Shown one piece after another: positions 34,746 through 35,610 of a DNA stretch of 35,610 nt. Source of the DNA: Novosphingobium sp. GTDB taxonomy: Bacteria > Pseudomonadota > Alphaproteobacteria > Sphingomonadales > Sphingomonadaceae. The first letter of the stretch is position 1. Every line of letters begins with the position of its first letter. The stretch lies in NCBI RefSeq assembly GCF_019748365.1, contig NZ_JAIEPN010000037.1, forward strand, positions 1 to 35,610. The letters are read 5' to 3'. The notes below the pieces were generated by a model that made no database searches, was not told where the DNA came from, and saw only the letters and a program-made list of their open reading frames with translations. The position numbers were made by a program, and so were the translations under genes.

Positions 34746-34790
34746 GTATCCCCTCCCATTGGGCGCCGGGCTCGGACCCGTTATACTGCG

Positions 34791-34814
34791 ATGCATTAAT
34801 GTGATGCATTATAG
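34791..34814 (-). promoter_or_regulatory. Putative TetR operator and -10 upstream of the TonB receptor gene
   Basis: ATGCATTAATG (34791-34801) is directly followed by TGATGCATTATAG (34802-34814). TGCATTAATG is identical to ten bases of the palindrome in the TetR/MFS intergenic region. TAATG-N5-CATTA (34797-34811) is itself an inverted repeat. On the minus strand the region contains TATAAT (complement of 34808-34813), a perfect -10 about 63 bp before the ATG, so a bound repressor would cover the promoter. No clear -35 is seen. Confidence 0.5.
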
Positions 34815-34840
34815 ATCGTTTCACAAGGGGGATTTTGCGC

Positions 34841-34863
34841 GCGCCTTGTCGCCATCAAGGCGC
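34841..34863. repeat. Hairpin between sulfatase and TonB receptor genes
   Basis: GCGCCTTG-tcgccat-CAAGGCGC has perfect 8-bp arms. A second hairpin, CGGGCGG-N11-CCGCCCG (34923-34947), lies just after the sulfatase stop. Neither has a T-run. They may reduce read-through from the sulfatase gene to the receptor gene. Confidence 0.45.
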
Positions 34864-34955
34864 ACTGCACCGAGGGTGTGATGGGTAAACCAAATATCTG
34901 ATGTCGCAGGGTCGTTCGCGGTCGGGCGGCCCATCCCGGACCGCCCGTTCCGCAG

Positions 34956-35610
34956 CTAGTTCGGCCAGATCACGTATTCGTCGCCGGGAACAGCCTTCTG
35001 TGCTTCAGTCTTGTCGACCAACACCGGGCTGGCGAGCTTGAAGGGATAGAGCGGCTTTACCGCGCCCTTGTGATGGGCCGCCAGCATTTGCCTGAGTTCG
35101 GCGACCTTGCCCGGCAGCTTGGCCGAAAGATCGTGCTTCTCGGTGGGATCCGCGGAAAGGTCGAACAACCATGTCTTCCTGCGGGTTCCGTCGATCTGGA
35201 GTTTCCAGTCGCCCGCGCGCACGACCTGATAGGCACCCGATTCCCAGAAGATCGCATTGTCGGGGCGTGAGAACCCGCTTGTCCCGGTCGCGAGCGGAAG
35301 CAGATTGCGGCCGTCGATGGTCCTGTCCTTGGGAAGCGGCACGCCGGCCGCAGCTGCCAGCGTCGGCAGGACATCGATATGCGCAACCGGAGTGGTGATC
35401 CGCGTGCCGGGCTTGATGCGCTGCGGCCAGCGCACGAACATGGGCACACGGATACCGCCTTCGAACAGCGTGATCTTCCAGCCGCGATAGGGGGCGTTGA
35501 TATCGGGCAGGCCGATATAGCCTGCGCCGCCATTATCGCTGCTGAGCACGACGATGGTGTTGTCGGCGAGGCCTTCCTCGTCGAGCTTGGCCATGATCCG
35601 CCCGACGCTG
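34956..35610 (-). CDS. Sulfatase (arylsulfatase family), 5' end outside window
   Basis: About 218 C-terminal residues are visible; the N-terminal half, with the formylglycine-forming CxPxR motif, lies beyond the right edge. Seen: TIVVLSSDNGGAGYIGLPDINAPYRGWKITLFEGGIRVPMFVRWP, where Asp and Asn of SDNGG are the metal ligands and the Lys in GWKxTLFEGG is a sulfate-binding residue of type I sulfatases; HIDVLPTLAAAAGVPLP; DGRNLLPLATG; WLFDLSADPTEKHDLS. The enzyme hydrolyses sulfate esters, probably in the periplasm. The substrate class cannot be told from this half. It is followed on the same strand by the TonB receptor gene. Confidence 0.93.
   Translation of the reverse strand, partial: SVGRIMAKLDEEGLADNTIVVLSSDNGGAGYIGLPDINAPYRGWKITLFEGGIRVPMFVRWPQRIKPGTRITTPVAHIDVLPTLAAAAGVPLPKDRTIDGRNLLPLATGTSGFSRPDNAIFWESGAYQVVRAGDWKLQIDGTRRKTWLFDLSADPTEKHDLSAKLPGKVAELRQMLAAHHKGAVKPLYPFKLASPVLVDKTEAQKAVPGDEYVIWPN

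Overview
The window is a high-GC alphaproteobacterial chromosome segment, most likely from a sphingomonad (Novosphingobium, Sphingobium or a close relative). This assignment rests on protein character (GapR/DUF2312, a YkuD_2 L,D-transpeptidase, a PEP-CTERM protein, an orphan zf-CHCC protein, TonB receptors without STN domains) and on three families of short dispersed palindromes between genes. It is an inference from families, not a database match. About 27 kb is core housekeeping DNA. The last 7 kb, after a tRNA-Gln(CTG), looks accessory.

Layout. 1-2.2 kb: 5' part of nrdA (class I ribonucleotide reductase, minus strand) and a 522-bp control region holding two NrdR-like palindromes 32 bp apart and DnaA-box-like sequences, then a GlsB-type membrane protein. 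2.5-5.8 kb: nadB, a 55-aa CxxC protein, a YadG-like ABC ATPase without a visible permease, and a CHCC zinc-finger protein. 5.8-12 kb: a long plus-strand run (tldD, secreted hypothetical, GNAT, ispG, parD-parE, retropepsin-like protease, GNAT, YkuD_2). 12.2-17.6 kb: a YcbB-type L,D-transpeptidase, an EamA transporter and acnA with a good terminator. 17.7-18.7 kb: a Ser/Thr-rich low-complexity PEP-CTERM protein. 18.9-22.8 kb: one minus-strand recombination operon, yebC-ruvC-ruvA-(53-aa membrane protein)-parD-parE-ruvB, in which a toxin-antitoxin pair sits inside the ruv operon and the toxin stop overlaps the ruvB start. 22.9-28.1 kb: CPBP protease, GNAT, amidohydrolase, gapR-like gene, rlmE overlapping ppx/gppA.

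28.25 kb to the end: tRNA-Gln, then about 560 bp without a recognisable gene, then a locus of TetR regulator, GPH-family MFS symporter, thioredoxin-fold HCCA-isomerase-like protein, TonB-dependent receptor and an incomplete sulfatase. A shared ATGCATTAATG-type motif lies in the TetR/MFS intergenic region and in front of the TonB receptor, and a weaker copy lies in front of the isomerase gene. This suggests one local TetR regulon for uptake and desulfation of an unknown sulfated substrate. A decayed C-terminal tail of a second TonB receptor lies between the MFS and isomerase genes, which indicates rearrangement there.

The best candidates for something not yet described are the sulfatase/TonB/TetR locus with its shared operator, and the parDE module embedded in the ruv operon.
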